From: Holophagales bacterium
GTDB lineage: Bacteria; Acidobacteriota; Thermoanaerobaculia; Multivoradales; Multivoraceae
Direction: 5' to 3'
Assembly: GCA_009837885.1 (NCBI GenBank)
Contig: VXSP01000045.1
Span: 194,818-234,073 of the forward strand
Length of the DNA stretch: 39,256 nucleotides
Position 1 is the stretch's first letter, and every line of letters begins with the position of its first letter. Shown one piece after another: positions 1-8,676 of the stretch. Made by a program: the position numbers and the translations under genes. The notes below the pieces were generated by a model. It saw only the letters and a list, made by a program, of their open reading frames with translations, was not told where the DNA came from and searched no databases.

Positions 1-92
1 GAAACGGACAAAGTCCAGCGGGTGAAATGGACAAAGTCCAGCGGGCGAAATGGACAAAGTCCAGCGGGCGAAATGGACAAAGTCCAGCGGGC
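1..92. repeat. 23-bp tandem repeat, four copies, open at left edge
   Basis: Four head-to-tail 23-bp units start at 1, 24, 47 and 70. Units 2-4 are identical; unit 1 differs by C for T at its fifth base and T for C at its last. Each unit holds a short dyad, GGAC-AAA-GTCC, so the array offers four evenly spaced hairpins or protein sites. A fifth unit begins at 93 (gaaacgg) and then diverges. The array lies 3' of the minus-strand beta-propeller gene. It may extend past the left edge. No coding sense is seen, since 23 is not a multiple of 3. Confidence 0.9.
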
Positions 93-136
93 GAAACGGC
101 CGGCGCCTTTCTTCGGCGGGCCTGCCTGGCAAGCCG

Positions 137-1639
137 CTACGTCTGCGGCCGAATGTCGAACGCCACGGCTTCGCGGTCGTTACGCACGAGCAGGATGCCC
201 TCGGCGATCGCGGGGTTGTTCCAGGTGCGGCCCGAGACCGCCGGTAGGGCCGCAACTTCCTGATGGCTTTCGGGCGTGGCGCGCACCAGGACGAGCTGAC
301 CCCGTTCCGTGGTGATCAGCAGGTGGCCTGAGGCGAGCAGAAGCTGGCCGTGGCCGTAGCGGCCGCCCTTCCACATGCGGTCGCCAGTTTCGGCGTCGAC
401 GCAGGCGAGGATGCCGTTGTCCAGCCCGTAGACGTAGCCGTCGTGGAAGACGGAGGTCGAGAAGGTGTTCTTCATCCGGTTGTTGAACCAGATCTCCTTG
501 ACCGACGCGGTGTTCGCTTCGGGGGCCGCGTCGACTTCGAGCACCGCGGCGCCGTGGCCGTAGCCGGACGACACGAAGATGCGGTTCGGCGCCACCTGGA
601 GCGGCTGCGCGGCGTTGATGCCGTTCATCGTTGCCCAAGGTGTGCTCCAGTACGTCTCGCTGCCGTCAGTGGCTAGCCCGACGACCTGATCGGCGCCGAT
701 CAGGACGATCTGGGAAAGGTCGTCCAGCGTGAAGACCGTTGGCGCGGTGTAGGCGCCCTGGGCGTCGAGAGCTCGCCAGCGAATCGCCCCGGTCTCCAGC
801 TCGTAGGCGATCACGGCTCCGTTCGGGCCGCCAGGCGCGGTGAGGACCGCTCCGTCCAGAATCGCCGGGGAGGCCGCCATTCCCCAGGTCAGGTTCGCCG
901 CGCCCGAGTCCTTGAGAACGTTCGTGCGCCAGATCGAAGCTCCGCTCGCGGCGTCGAGCGCCTGGAGTTCGCCGGTGGCGCCGAGTGCGACCAGGGTGCC
1001 CTCATACAGGGCCGGCGTGGCGCGTGGGCCGTCGCCGCCCATGCTCTCCTCGAAACGGGCGTCCCAACTCGCGTTCCAGCGTTCCACGCCGGTCTGCAGG
1101 TCGTAGGCGGCGACGACCTCCTGTTCCCGCCGCTGCTCGATCGTGTAGGCGAGGCCGTCTCCGACCACGAAGGAGGCGTAGCCGCCGCCGACCGGGATGC
1201 GCCAGAGTTCCGGCGGGCCTTCGTTCGGCCAGGCCGTGTTGATCGGCTGGGGATAGCGGCCGTCCATGTGGACGCCGCGGTAGTAGGGCCAGGAGCCCGG
1301 TGACGGAGTTGCGGGGTCCAGGCCGGATTCAGGCGCCTCGGTCTGTTCGGCTTCGAGAACGGCTTCGTCGGGTTCATCGGCCACCGACTCGGGCGGCGCG
1401 GGGCTGGCAACTGGCGCGATATCCGGGCTCTGTTCACGGTGCGTCTCGATCGCCCGGTAGTGGCGGTCCTCGTGGTGAAAGTCGAGTTGCGGCATCAAGC
1501 CGCCCGTGATCTGGAGGTGCATCCCCGTCGTCAGGTTCAGCACCAGCGCCAGGCCGGCGAGCGCGGCCACGGAGATGCCGGTCCACTTCAGGAAGGAGAG
1601 GAAGCGGCTTCGTTTCCTGGTTTTGGTCATTGCCGGCAT
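137..1639 (-). CDS. Membrane-anchored PQQ-type beta-propeller repeat protein
   Basis: This 500-residue protein has a basic N-terminus followed by one hydrophobic segment (about residues 13-37), then an acidic, Pro/Ala/Glu-rich linker to about residue 115. The rest is a WD40/PQQ-like propeller (PQQ_2/BamB-like). Repeats of the type 'YDLQTGVERW', 'LDAASGASIW', 'YELETGAIRW' and 'VDAETGDRMW' mark successive blades. Such proteins act in the periplasm as binding or assembly scaffolds; the alcohol-dehydrogenase catalytic features are not apparent, so an enzyme is unlikely. The ATG at 1639 has AGGGA five bases upstream; an in-frame ATG at 1630 is the alternative. It is transcribed divergently from the acyl-CoA dehydrogenase operon, with 47 bp between the starts. 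The family call is firm and the role is unknown. Confidence 0.88.
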   Translation of the reverse strand: MPAMTKTRKRSRFLSFLKWTGISVAALAGLALVLNLTTGMHLQITGGLMPQLDFHHEDRHYRAIETHREQSPDIAPVASPAPPESVADEPDEAVLEAEQTEAPESGLDPATPSPGSWPYYRGVHMDGRYPQPINTAWPNEGPPELWRIPVGGGYASFVVGDGLAYTIEQRREQEVVAAYDLQTGVERWNASWDARFEESMGGDGPRATPALYEGTLVALGATGELQALDAASGASIWRTNVLKDSGAANLTWGMAASPAILDGAVLTAPGGPNGAVIAYELETGAIRWRALDAQGAYTAPTVFTLDDLSQIVLIGADQVVGLATDGSETYWSTPWATMNGINAAQPLQVAPNRIFVSSGYGHGAAVLEVDAAPEANTASVKEIWFNNRMKNTFSTSVFHDGYVYGLDNGILACVDAETGDRMWKGGRYGHGQLLLASGHLLITTERGQLVLVRATPESHQEVAALPAVSGRTWNNPAIAEGILLVRNDREAVAFDIRPQT

Positions 1640-1686
1640 CCTATTCCCTGGCGGTACGGAGGTCGCTGCTACTCTGCCGTCCCTCT

Positions 1687-2844
1687 GTGAAGGCCCCCAC
1701 GGTCCATCTCCGCTTCTTGCCCGCGGCTCTGCCGGAAGCGGCCGAGAACCTCCGCTCCGAGGTTCGGGAGCTACTCCAAGAGACGCGCGCCGAGGGTGTC
1801 TGGTTACCGGAGGGACTCTCCTGGTGGGGCCGCAACCCGGTGCTCAGCCGCGCGCTCGGCGACGCGGGCTTCATCGGCATGACGTGGCCGCGCCAGTACG
1901 GCGGCTCGGAGCGGAGCTACCTGGAGCGCTACGTCGTGACCGAGGAACTGCTGGCGGCCTGTGCGCCGACCGCCTTCCACTGGTTCGCCGACCGCCAGAT
2001 CGGCCCGAGCATCCTGCGCTACGGCACCGAGGAGCAGAAGCAGCGCTTCCTGCCGCCGATCGCCCGTGGCGAGCTCTCGTTCGCGGTCGGCATGAGCGAG
2101 CCGGATTCCGGTTCCGACCTGGCCTCGATCCGTACCCGCGCCGAGCGCGCGGACGGCGGTTGGCGACTCAACGGTTCGAAGATCTGGACCTCCTACGCGC
2201 ACGAGGCCGAGTACTGCGTCGCCCTGGTGCGCACGGAACCGAAGTCGGACAAGCGGCACGCCGGCATGAGCCAGGTCATCATCGATCTGAAGAACTCGGA
2301 CGGGATCACGGTGCGTCCGATCATCGACCTCCCGGGCCGCCACGACTTCAACGAGGTTTTCTTCGAGGACACCTTCGTGCCGGACGACTGCCTGCTGGGC
2401 AATCCCGGGGACGGCTGGGAACAGGTGACGTCCGAGCTGGCCTACGAACGGAGCGGTCCGGAGCGCTTCCTGACGAACTTCCATCTGCTGCGCGCGCTGG
2501 TCGACGCGCTGGATGGGAGCGCGTCGCCGGGGGCGCAGCGTGAGGTCGGGCTGCTTGTCAGCCGGCTCTGGGCGTTGCGCGCCGCCTCAGTTGCGGTTGC
2601 GGCGGCGCTCGAGGCCGGCGAGACGCCGAACGTGGAGTCGGCCCTGGTCAAGGACCTGGGCACCAACTTCCAGCAGGAAGTACCGGAGATCGTCCGCCGC
2701 GTCGTGGCTGATGAAGGGGTTGCCGACGAGGTGGTCCTCGACATCCTGCGTCAGGTCGTCCTGGCAGCGCCCTCGTACACGATCCAGGGCGGCGCGACGG
2801 AGATCCTCCGCGGCATCGTCGCACGGGGACTGAGGCTGCGATGA
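1687..2844 (+). CDS. Acyl-CoA dehydrogenase, large subunit-like
   Basis: An FAD-dependent acyl-CoA dehydrogenase that oxidises acyl-CoA to 2-enoyl-CoA. From the GTG at 1687 it is 385 residues, the usual family length. An upstream ATG at 1630 would run into the divergent gene's start and adds a non-family tail. The middle-domain signature 'GMSEPDSGSDLASIRT' and the following 'GWRLNGSKIWTSYA' are clear. The C-terminal helix ends 'YTIQGGATEILRGIVARGLRL', the usual FAD-contacting region. It is the first gene of a run with a second, shorter dehydrogenase (4-bp ATGA overlap), a MaoC protein and an esterase. The pairing suggests a heteromeric alpha-beta enzyme, as known for steroid side-chain dehydrogenases of actinobacteria. 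The substrate is not determined. Confidence 0.93.
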   Translation: MKAPTVHLRFLPAALPEAAENLRSEVRELLQETRAEGVWLPEGLSWWGRNPVLSRALGDAGFIGMTWPRQYGGSERSYLERYVVTEELLAACAPTAFHWFADRQIGPSILRYGTEEQKQRFLPPIARGELSFAVGMSEPDSGSDLASIRTRAERADGGWRLNGSKIWTSYAHEAEYCVALVRTEPKSDKRHAGMSQVIIDLKNSDGITVRPIIDLPGRHDFNEVFFEDTFVPDDCLLGNPGDGWEQVTSELAYERSGPERFLTNFHLLRALVDALDGSASPGAQREVGLLVSRLWALRAASVAVAAALEAGETPNVESALVKDLGTNFQQEVPEIVRRVVADEGVADEVVLDILRQVVLAAPSYTIQGGATEILRGIVARGLRLR

Positions 2845-3869
2845 GCGACATGAGGCAGCTCCTCCTGGACACGGCGGTGCGCCTGTTCGAGGCGGCGTCG
2901 GCGGACGAAGTCTTCGAGGCGGTCGAGGAAGGCCGTTTCCCGGAGAACCACTGGCGGGCGATCGAGGAGAACGGCCTGGTCGACATGCTCCTGCGCGAAG
3001 AAGCCGGGGGCGCCGGCGTCGACTTCGGCGACGCGATGGCGGTAGCGCGGACCGCCGGCGCCTTTGCGCTGCCGTTGCCTCTCGTGGAGACGATGATCGG
3101 CCGGTGGCTGCTTTTCGACGCCGGTCTCGAAGCGCCCGCGGGCCCCTTGGGAATGGTGACGGCCGCGGGCCGACTCGAGGTGGCCTGGCCGGACAACATC
3201 TCGGCGCTGGCCGTGTCGGCCGCTGCGGACCGCGTCGGCTGGGTCGCCGCTGGCGAAGTCGAGTCCGAGCGCGGCACGAACAGTGCCGGTGAACCGGTGG
3301 GGCGATTGCGCGAGCCACCGCCGATCCCTCCGGGACAGTCGGGCGACCTGAGTTCGGAACCGTCTCCCTCCACCGTGATGGCGGTCGCCCGTAGCGCGAT
3401 GATCGCCGGCGCCATGGAGCGCATCCTCGATCTGACGATCGAGCACGTTCAGGGGCGGGTTCAGTTCGGGCGTCCGCTGGCCCGCTTCCAGGCGGTGCAG
3501 CAACTGGTCGCGGTGATGGCGAGCCACGCCGCAGTGGTCGGCGTCGCGGCGGACACGGCGATCGCCGCCGTCGAGACCGTGCTCGACCGTGACGCCGGCG
3601 ACGCCACCTTTGTGGCGGCGTGCGCCAAGGCGCGTGCCAGCGAGGCTTGCTACGAAGTCACGCGGATCGCGCACCAGCTCCACGGCGCGATCGGCTACAC
3701 CCGCGAGCACGACCTGCACCGCTTCACCCGCCGGCTCTGGGCCTGGCGGGACGCCGACGGGGACGAGGGCTACTGGCAGCAGCGGGTCGGCGAGATGGCG
3801 ATTCGTTCCGGCGGGGCGGGCCTGTGGCCGCTGCTCGTCGAGGCGCGGCCTGCAGCGTTGGAGCGATAG
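2841..3869 (+). CDS. Acyl-CoA dehydrogenase, short partner subunit-like
   Basis: This 342-residue acyl-CoA dehydrogenase family protein starts at the ATG overlapping the previous stop (ATGA), so translation is probably coupled. The N-terminal helical domain is normal. The middle beta domain is shortened and lacks the 'SEPxxGSD' signature seen in the upstream gene. The C-terminal domain keeps 'GRVQFGRPLARFQAVQ' and 'HQLHGAIGYTREHDLHR', typical of partner subunits in heteromeric dehydrogenases. I infer that it forms a complex with the product of 1687-2844, with cofactor and catalytic residues shared across the interface. A stand-alone enzyme is less likely because of the reduced middle domain. 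Confidence 0.9.
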   Translation: MSDMRQLLLDTAVRLFEAASADEVFEAVEEGRFPENHWRAIEENGLVDMLLREEAGGAGVDFGDAMAVARTAGAFALPLPLVETMIGRWLLFDAGLEAPAGPLGMVTAAGRLEVAWPDNISALAVSAAADRVGWVAAGEVESERGTNSAGEPVGRLREPPPIPPGQSGDLSSEPSPSTVMAVARSAMIAGAMERILDLTIEHVQGRVQFGRPLARFQAVQQLVAVMASHAAVVGVAADTAIAAVETVLDRDAGDATFVAACAKARASEACYEVTRIAHQLHGAIGYTREHDLHRFTRRLWAWRDADGDEGYWQQRVGEMAIRSGGAGLWPLLVEARPAALER

Positions 3870-3910
3870 GCTCCGCCTTTCTCGGGCGAAGCAGAAGCGG
3901 GGAGAAGAGG

Positions 3911-4753
3911 ATGGACGGGGCGAACGGAAACGGGCCGTACGTTGGAAAACGGCTGAGCAGCGGGACCTTCGTCGTCGATGACGCCGTGCTCGCCGACTAC
4001 TACGGCGGCCTGGATCTCGAACCGCCGACTTCCGGCCTGTTGCCCTCCACGATCGCGAGCGGCCCGGACGGCGACTACTTCCGGGAGATCGCGTTCGCCA
4101 ACCAGACCGGGCATCTCTGGATGCGCGAGGAATGGGCGCTCTCGGCGCCGATGAAGGCGGGCACCGTCTACACGGTCGATGGTGACATCTGCGACATCTA
4201 CGACCGGCGCAACCGCGTCGTCGTCGACTACCGGGTCCGACTCCGGGACGGTGACGGCCGGCAGGTCCTGGAGACCCACCATCACCAGAGCTTCCTGCGC
4301 GACCAGGACTACACCGGCGATGTCGACCTGCGCGATCCGCGGAAGAAGCCGGGTGCACGCCGCTTCGACGTGCCGGAGGGTGAACGGTTCGGCGGCCTGG
4401 AGCGCACGATCTCACTAGAGATGTGCGGCCAGTTCTTTCACGGCAATGCCAACTACCACACCGACAGGGAAGCGTCCCGCGAACTCGGCTTCCAGGACGT
4501 CGTGGTCGGCGGCCGGATGACGATGGGCTACGTCGGCCACATCCTCGAAGAGCGCTTCGGCGAGGCATGGTGGCGGAACGGCTCCTTCGACCTCAAGTTC
4601 ACGAACCCTGTCTGGCCCGGGGACACGATCACCGTCAACGGCGTCGTGACCGGCCCGGATCCGGACGATCCCGAACGCACCGCGGCCTTCGTCTGGATCG
4701 CCAAGGCGGACGGCACGGTGGCGCTCATCGCCCGTGCCGGCGTTGCGGCCTGA
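3911..4753 (+). CDS. MaoC-type double-hotdog acyl dehydratase
   Basis: A 280-residue protein with two hotdog halves. The N-terminal half (about 1-140) resembles the FAS1-type/MaoC N domain. The C-terminal half (about 150-280) carries the hydratase-like segment 'NYHTDREASRELGFQDVVVGG'. The family hydrates 2-enoyl-CoA, the next step after the acyl-CoA dehydrogenases just upstream. The conserved histidine is present. In an ungapped alignment to the classical GDxNPxH motif the Asp position holds Gly, so the exact mechanism is uncertain. The start is fixed by AGAAGAGG directly before the ATG at 3911, 41 bp after the previous gene. Likely in one operon with both dehydrogenases. Confidence 0.85.
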   Translation: MDGANGNGPYVGKRLSSGTFVVDDAVLADYYGGLDLEPPTSGLLPSTIASGPDGDYFREIAFANQTGHLWMREEWALSAPMKAGTVYTVDGDICDIYDRRNRVVVDYRVRLRDGDGRQVLETHHHQSFLRDQDYTGDVDLRDPRKKPGARRFDVPEGERFGGLERTISLEMCGQFFHGNANYHTDREASRELGFQDVVVGGRMTMGYVGHILEERFGEAWWRNGSFDLKFTNPVWPGDTITVNGVVTGPDPDDPERTAAFVWIAKADGTVALIARAGVAA

Positions 4754-4784
4754 TCTTCGACACCCCTCCCTGGAGAAGCACCAC

Positions 4785-6260
4785 ATGATGCCCCGACCCT
4801 TCGCTCTCGCCCAGCTGCTCCTCGCGGTTGTCGCGGCTCCGCTTGCCGCCAACGACATCGGCCGCGACTGCCGCGGCCTGGTCGCCCTGACCGACCTCGA
4901 CCACGCGATCGAGCCCGGGATGCGGGTCGCGGCGTCGGAACGGGCGCCAGCCCACTGCCGTGTGCGCGGTGTCGTCAACCGGGCGATCCGCTTCGAGGTC
5001 ACGCTGCCGGACGACTGGAACGGCCGGATGATGTTCAGCACGGTCGGCGGCGCCGCGGGGTTCATCGGCGACACGACGAGCCTGCTGGGCCGCGGTTTCG
5101 CGATGGCTTCGACCGACACCGGCCACGAGGGTCAGGACCGCGACTACGTGCGGCAGCCCGAGGCCCTGCTCGACTACGCCTACCGCGGCGTCCACCTGGC
5201 GACCGCGGCCGCCAAGCGGGTGATCCAGCGCTACTACGGCCGCGAGATCGACTACTCCTACGTCAAGGGCTGCTCGAACGGCGGGCGTGCGGCGATGCTC
5301 GAGGCGACCCGCTTTCCCGACGACTACGACGGCGTCCTGGCCGGAGCGCCGGCCTTCCGCTTCCAGGAGTTCGTGCCGTGGATGATCGGCGGGGCGCGCC
5401 TTCAGGCGAAGCATCCCCTGACCCCGGAGTCGTTCCAGTTGCTCGGCAAGGCGTCCCGCGAGGCGTGCGACGCGCTGGATGGAGTGGAGGACGGCGTGAT
5501 CGACGATCCGACAAAGTGCACCGCCGACGTCTTCGATCTGAACGCCCTGCAGTGCCCGCCGGACTCGACCAGGAACTGCCTCACCGCGGGCCAGCTCCAG
5601 ACCGCCCGCTACATGTATGCGGACGTGGTCGACGCGGAAGGCAACGTCCTTTCGCCGGGCGTGCCGCCGGGCGCCGAGGACGCCGGCGACTGGGCGACGT
5701 GGATGCTGCCGACCGCCCGGCGCGGGGCCCCGGACCAGTCACTGATCGACGGCATGGACGTGCTGCTCGAGGCCCTGATGCGCTTCGAGCCGGACTTCGA
5801 CGTCGAGGCGTTCGATCCGGTCGCCGACCGCGACCTCCTGACAGCCGTCACCGCGCCCCTCGACGTGCTCACGGCCGACCTGTCGGCGTTCCGGGCACGC
5901 GGCGGCAAGCTGCTGATGTACCAGGGATGGAACGACTATCCGCTCCGTCCCCAGCGCGCGATCGACTACCTGCACGACGTCGAGAAGGAAAGCGGCGGGG
6001 CGGACGAAGCCGGCGAGTTCTTCCGCCTGTTCATGGTGCCCGGCATGATCCACTGCGCCCGCGGCCCCGGCGCCTGGGTTGCCGATTACGTCGACCCGCT
6101 GGTCGCCTGGACCGAGAGGGGCGTCGCGCCCGAGCGGATCGAAGCCAGCCGGCCGGGTCCGGAGCCGGCGTTCACGCGGCCGCTCTGCGCCTGGCCCGAG
6201 GCGGCGAAGTACAACGGCGAGGGCGACGTGAACGACGCGGGCAACTGGAGTTGCCGTTAG
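4785..6260 (+). CDS. Secreted tannase/feruloyl esterase family hydrolase
   Basis: A 491-residue secreted serine esterase. It starts at tandem ATGs (4785, 4788) followed by a signal peptide ending near 'PLAAND'. The tannase-family catalytic motif 'GCSNGGRAAM' places the nucleophile at Ser164, with the adjacent Cys163 of the family's characteristic disulfide. The acid is probably Asp384 in 'YQGWNDYP', and the base His423 in 'MVPGMIHCARGPG', again next to a Cys. Family members cleave gallate, ferulate and other aromatic esters or related substrates. It lies 31 bp after the MaoC gene, so an exported esterase may feed substrate acids to the operon. The class is firm; the exact ester is unknown. 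Confidence 0.92.
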   Translation: MMPRPFALAQLLLAVVAAPLAANDIGRDCRGLVALTDLDHAIEPGMRVAASERAPAHCRVRGVVNRAIRFEVTLPDDWNGRMMFSTVGGAAGFIGDTTSLLGRGFAMASTDTGHEGQDRDYVRQPEALLDYAYRGVHLATAAAKRVIQRYYGREIDYSYVKGCSNGGRAAMLEATRFPDDYDGVLAGAPAFRFQEFVPWMIGGARLQAKHPLTPESFQLLGKASREACDALDGVEDGVIDDPTKCTADVFDLNALQCPPDSTRNCLTAGQLQTARYMYADVVDAEGNVLSPGVPPGAEDAGDWATWMLPTARRGAPDQSLIDGMDVLLEALMRFEPDFDVEAFDPVADRDLLTAVTAPLDVLTADLSAFRARGGKLLMYQGWNDYPLRPQRAIDYLHDVEKESGGADEAGEFFRLFMVPGMIHCARGPGAWVADYVDPLVAWTERGVAPERIEASRPGPEPAFTRPLCAWPEAAKYNGEGDVNDAGNWSCR

Positions 6261-6272
6261 CGGAGTGACCGG

Positions 6273-8594
6273 CTAGTTGCCGGCCGTCTCCAGCGACTTC
6301 TGGGTCGTCACGCTCGGTCCTAGCGCCGCGGCGATGTCCGGCTTGTCGGATCGATTGCTTGCATACCGGAAAGCCGTGTTGCCGCTGTGATCCGCTGCGC
6401 TGGCGTCGGCGCCGGCCTCCAGTAGCGCCTTCAGAACCCCGACGTCCTCGGCCGTCGCGGCAGCGTAGTGGAGCGGCGTTCTGCCGTCCTGGTCCGCGGC
6501 GTGTACATCGGCTCCGGCGCCTAGCAGCCGTTCAACGACTCGTGCGCCCGCATGCTCCAGGTTGGCGCCCGCGGCCAAGTGCAGCGGAGTTCTGCCGTCG
6601 GCGAGTGAGGCGTTGACGTCACCCCCGGCACGGACAAGGGACGTGATTGCATCCGCGGTGCGATTGTGAGCGGCTGCGACGTGCAGCGCCGTCATGTCGT
6701 CCCCGTCCCGAACGCCGATATCGACGCCGGCTCCGATCAGCGCGGTGATCACGTCGATGTCGTGCCCGCTCTGCACACTGCCGTCATACGTAGAGCCGGT
6801 GATGTTGCGTGCCGCGTAGTGCAACGTTGTCGCGCCGCGGCTGTCCAGCGCGCTCACGTCGGCGCCTGCGGCGATGAGCGCCTCCAGCGGGGCGGGATCG
6901 GGGCTGGCCTCGGAGGCGTAGTGCAGCGGTGTGCGCCCGCTCAGGTCGGCGGCGTTCACGTCTGCTCCCAAGCTGAGGACGGCCTTGAGATGGTCGAAGC
7001 TCGAGAAGTGATTCGAGTAGCCGGGTCCGCAGCCGACTCCTCCATAGATGCGCCGGGACGCGAGGTGCAGGGCTGTTCTTCCCCGCTCGTCTCTCGCTTC
7101 GATGTTGGCGCCTTCCGCCGCCAGAGCCATGAGGATGTCGATCGCGCCGTGGTGTGCGGCCAGATGAAAGGGTGTCCTGCCTTCCCCGTTCGTGGCGTCG
7201 ACACCGGCACCGGCGGTGATGAGCGTTTCGACCACTTCAACGCTTCCGCCGACATAGGTTGAACCTGTGGCCAAGTGGAGCGGGGTGTTCCCTCCCGCAT
7301 CGCTGGCGTCGACCTTGAACCCGAGGCGAATCAGCGCCTCCACCGCAGCACTGCCGCCCTCGCCGTGACGAGGCTCCGCGGCTCGATGCAGGAGTGTCCG
7401 TCCCCTGGCATCCCTGGCCTCGGTATCGGCGCCTGCCTGGATCAGAGCCTCGACGCTGGCGAAGGTGTCCCTTCGCACCGCGTAGTGGAGCGGCGTGAGA
7501 CCTTCCTTGTCCGGCCGGTGGATGTCGGCGCCGTTTTCGACCAGGAGTCGGATGACAACCGGATCCCGTGCGAGATGCAGCGGAGTTCTGCCGGCCTTGT
7601 CCGTGACGTCGACCGGGTGGGTGCCTGCGGTCATCAGCGTTGAAAGCAGGTCGGTGTCCGTGCGGCTGGCCGCGATGTGAAGGAGCGTTATGCCTTCGTG
7701 GTCAATGGCATCGACATCGGCCCCGGCTGCGATCAGCCGCTGAACGAGGCTCGGGGCCTTGTATCTCGACGCGACGAGGTTGAGGAGGCTTCGGCCGCGA
7801 GAGCCTTTGGCGTCGACACCTGCCCCGGCGTCGAGCAGAGCGGTCAGGATTCCCGGGTCGTTGTTCCACTCGGCCGCCTCCACGAGCGGCGTTCTGCGCC
7901 TCTTGTTGGTGCTGTCTACGTTCGCTCCGGCGGCCAGCAGGGCTTTCACCACTTCGAGATCCTTGGCCCAGGCGGCGGCTTCGTGCAGGGGAGAGTCGCC
8001 GTACTGACTCACGGCGTTGACGTCGGCCCCGGCCTGGATCAGGAGACGGACGACCTCGAGCCCGGATTTCGGGTGGTGCAGCGGGGTCTCGCCTTCCTGG
8101 TCCCTTGTTTGGGGATCCGCTCCGTAGGCGAGCAGCAGCCGGACCATGGGCACCAGGTCGCCTTCCCAGTGCTCAGCCACGGCTTGATGGAGTGGCGTCC
8201 TCTCCCGGCCGTTCAGGGCGTCGACCGGCGCACCGGACGCAAGGAGTGTCGCGGCCACGTCTGTGTTTCTGTTGCGCTGGGCGACGTTGTGCAGCGGGGT
8301 CTGCTTTGCTCGATCAACTGCGTCCACTCTTGCGCCGGCATCGATCAGGAGGCGGACAGCGGCCGGATCCAGCTCCTTACCCGTGGCCAGGTGGAGGGGC
8401 GTCCGGCCATGGTCGTCGACGGCGTGAACATCGCTGCCGGAGTTGAGCAGAGCCCGGATCGCCTCAGGCTCGAGGCTCTCCGCGACTGCGCGGTGAAGAG
8501 GCGTCATGCCCCAGTCGTCCGTTCGGCCGACTGGCGCGGCTGGAGTGGCGGCAACGAGACAGGCGGCGACGAATCCAAGGAACCGGATCGGCAT
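6273..8594 (-). CDS. Secreted 21-repeat ankyrin protein
   Basis: A 773-residue protein with an N-terminal signal peptide (about residues 1-22, ending 'ATPAAPVG'). It is followed by some 21 ankyrin repeats that fill the rest of the chain; I counted 21 'G-x-TPLH'-type turns. Most repeats are the usual 33 residues or so. Several have longer inserts, for example those with 'IYGGVGCGPGYSNHF' and 'NITGSTYDGSVQSG'. No catalytic domain is present. Ankyrin arrays bind proteins, and the signal peptide puts this one outside the cytoplasm. The start is supported by GAGGAGG seven bases before the ATG at 8594. It converges on the esterase gene (12 bp apart) and diverges from the sulfatase operon. Target unknown. 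Confidence 0.93.
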   Translation of the reverse strand: MPIRFLGFVAACLVAATPAAPVGRTDDWGMTPLHRAVAESLEPEAIRALLNSGSDVHAVDDHGRTPLHLATGKELDPAAVRLLIDAGARVDAVDRAKQTPLHNVAQRNRNTDVAATLLASGAPVDALNGRERTPLHQAVAEHWEGDLVPMVRLLLAYGADPQTRDQEGETPLHHPKSGLEVVRLLIQAGADVNAVSQYGDSPLHEAAAWAKDLEVVKALLAAGANVDSTNKRRRTPLVEAAEWNNDPGILTALLDAGAGVDAKGSRGRSLLNLVASRYKAPSLVQRLIAAGADVDAIDHEGITLLHIAASRTDTDLLSTLMTAGTHPVDVTDKAGRTPLHLARDPVVIRLLVENGADIHRPDKEGLTPLHYAVRRDTFASVEALIQAGADTEARDARGRTLLHRAAEPRHGEGGSAAVEALIRLGFKVDASDAGGNTPLHLATGSTYVGGSVEVVETLITAGAGVDATNGEGRTPFHLAAHHGAIDILMALAAEGANIEARDERGRTALHLASRRIYGGVGCGPGYSNHFSSFDHLKAVLSLGADVNAADLSGRTPLHYASEASPDPAPLEALIAAGADVSALDSRGATTLHYAARNITGSTYDGSVQSGHDIDVITALIGAGVDIGVRDGDDMTALHVAAAHNRTADAITSLVRAGGDVNASLADGRTPLHLAAGANLEHAGARVVERLLGAGADVHAADQDGRTPLHYAAATAEDVGVLKALLEAGADASAADHSGNTAFRYASNRSDKPDIAAALGPSVTTQKSLETAGN

Positions 8595-8676
8595 GGCAGT
8601 ACCTCCTCACTGACTTGATGAAGAGCAACGCCCCGAGGCGGCCGCATCATTCCGGGCGTTACACTAGGAGCAGAAC

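Noticed and set aside
1..92. CRISPR array
   Set aside because: The 23-bp units abut with no unique spacers, and no cas gene is present.
8615..8665. Sigma-70 promoter TTGATG ... TACACT before the sulfatase
   Set aside because: The elements are 39 bp apart, too far, and a start there would remove the AGGAG ribosome site from the mRNA.
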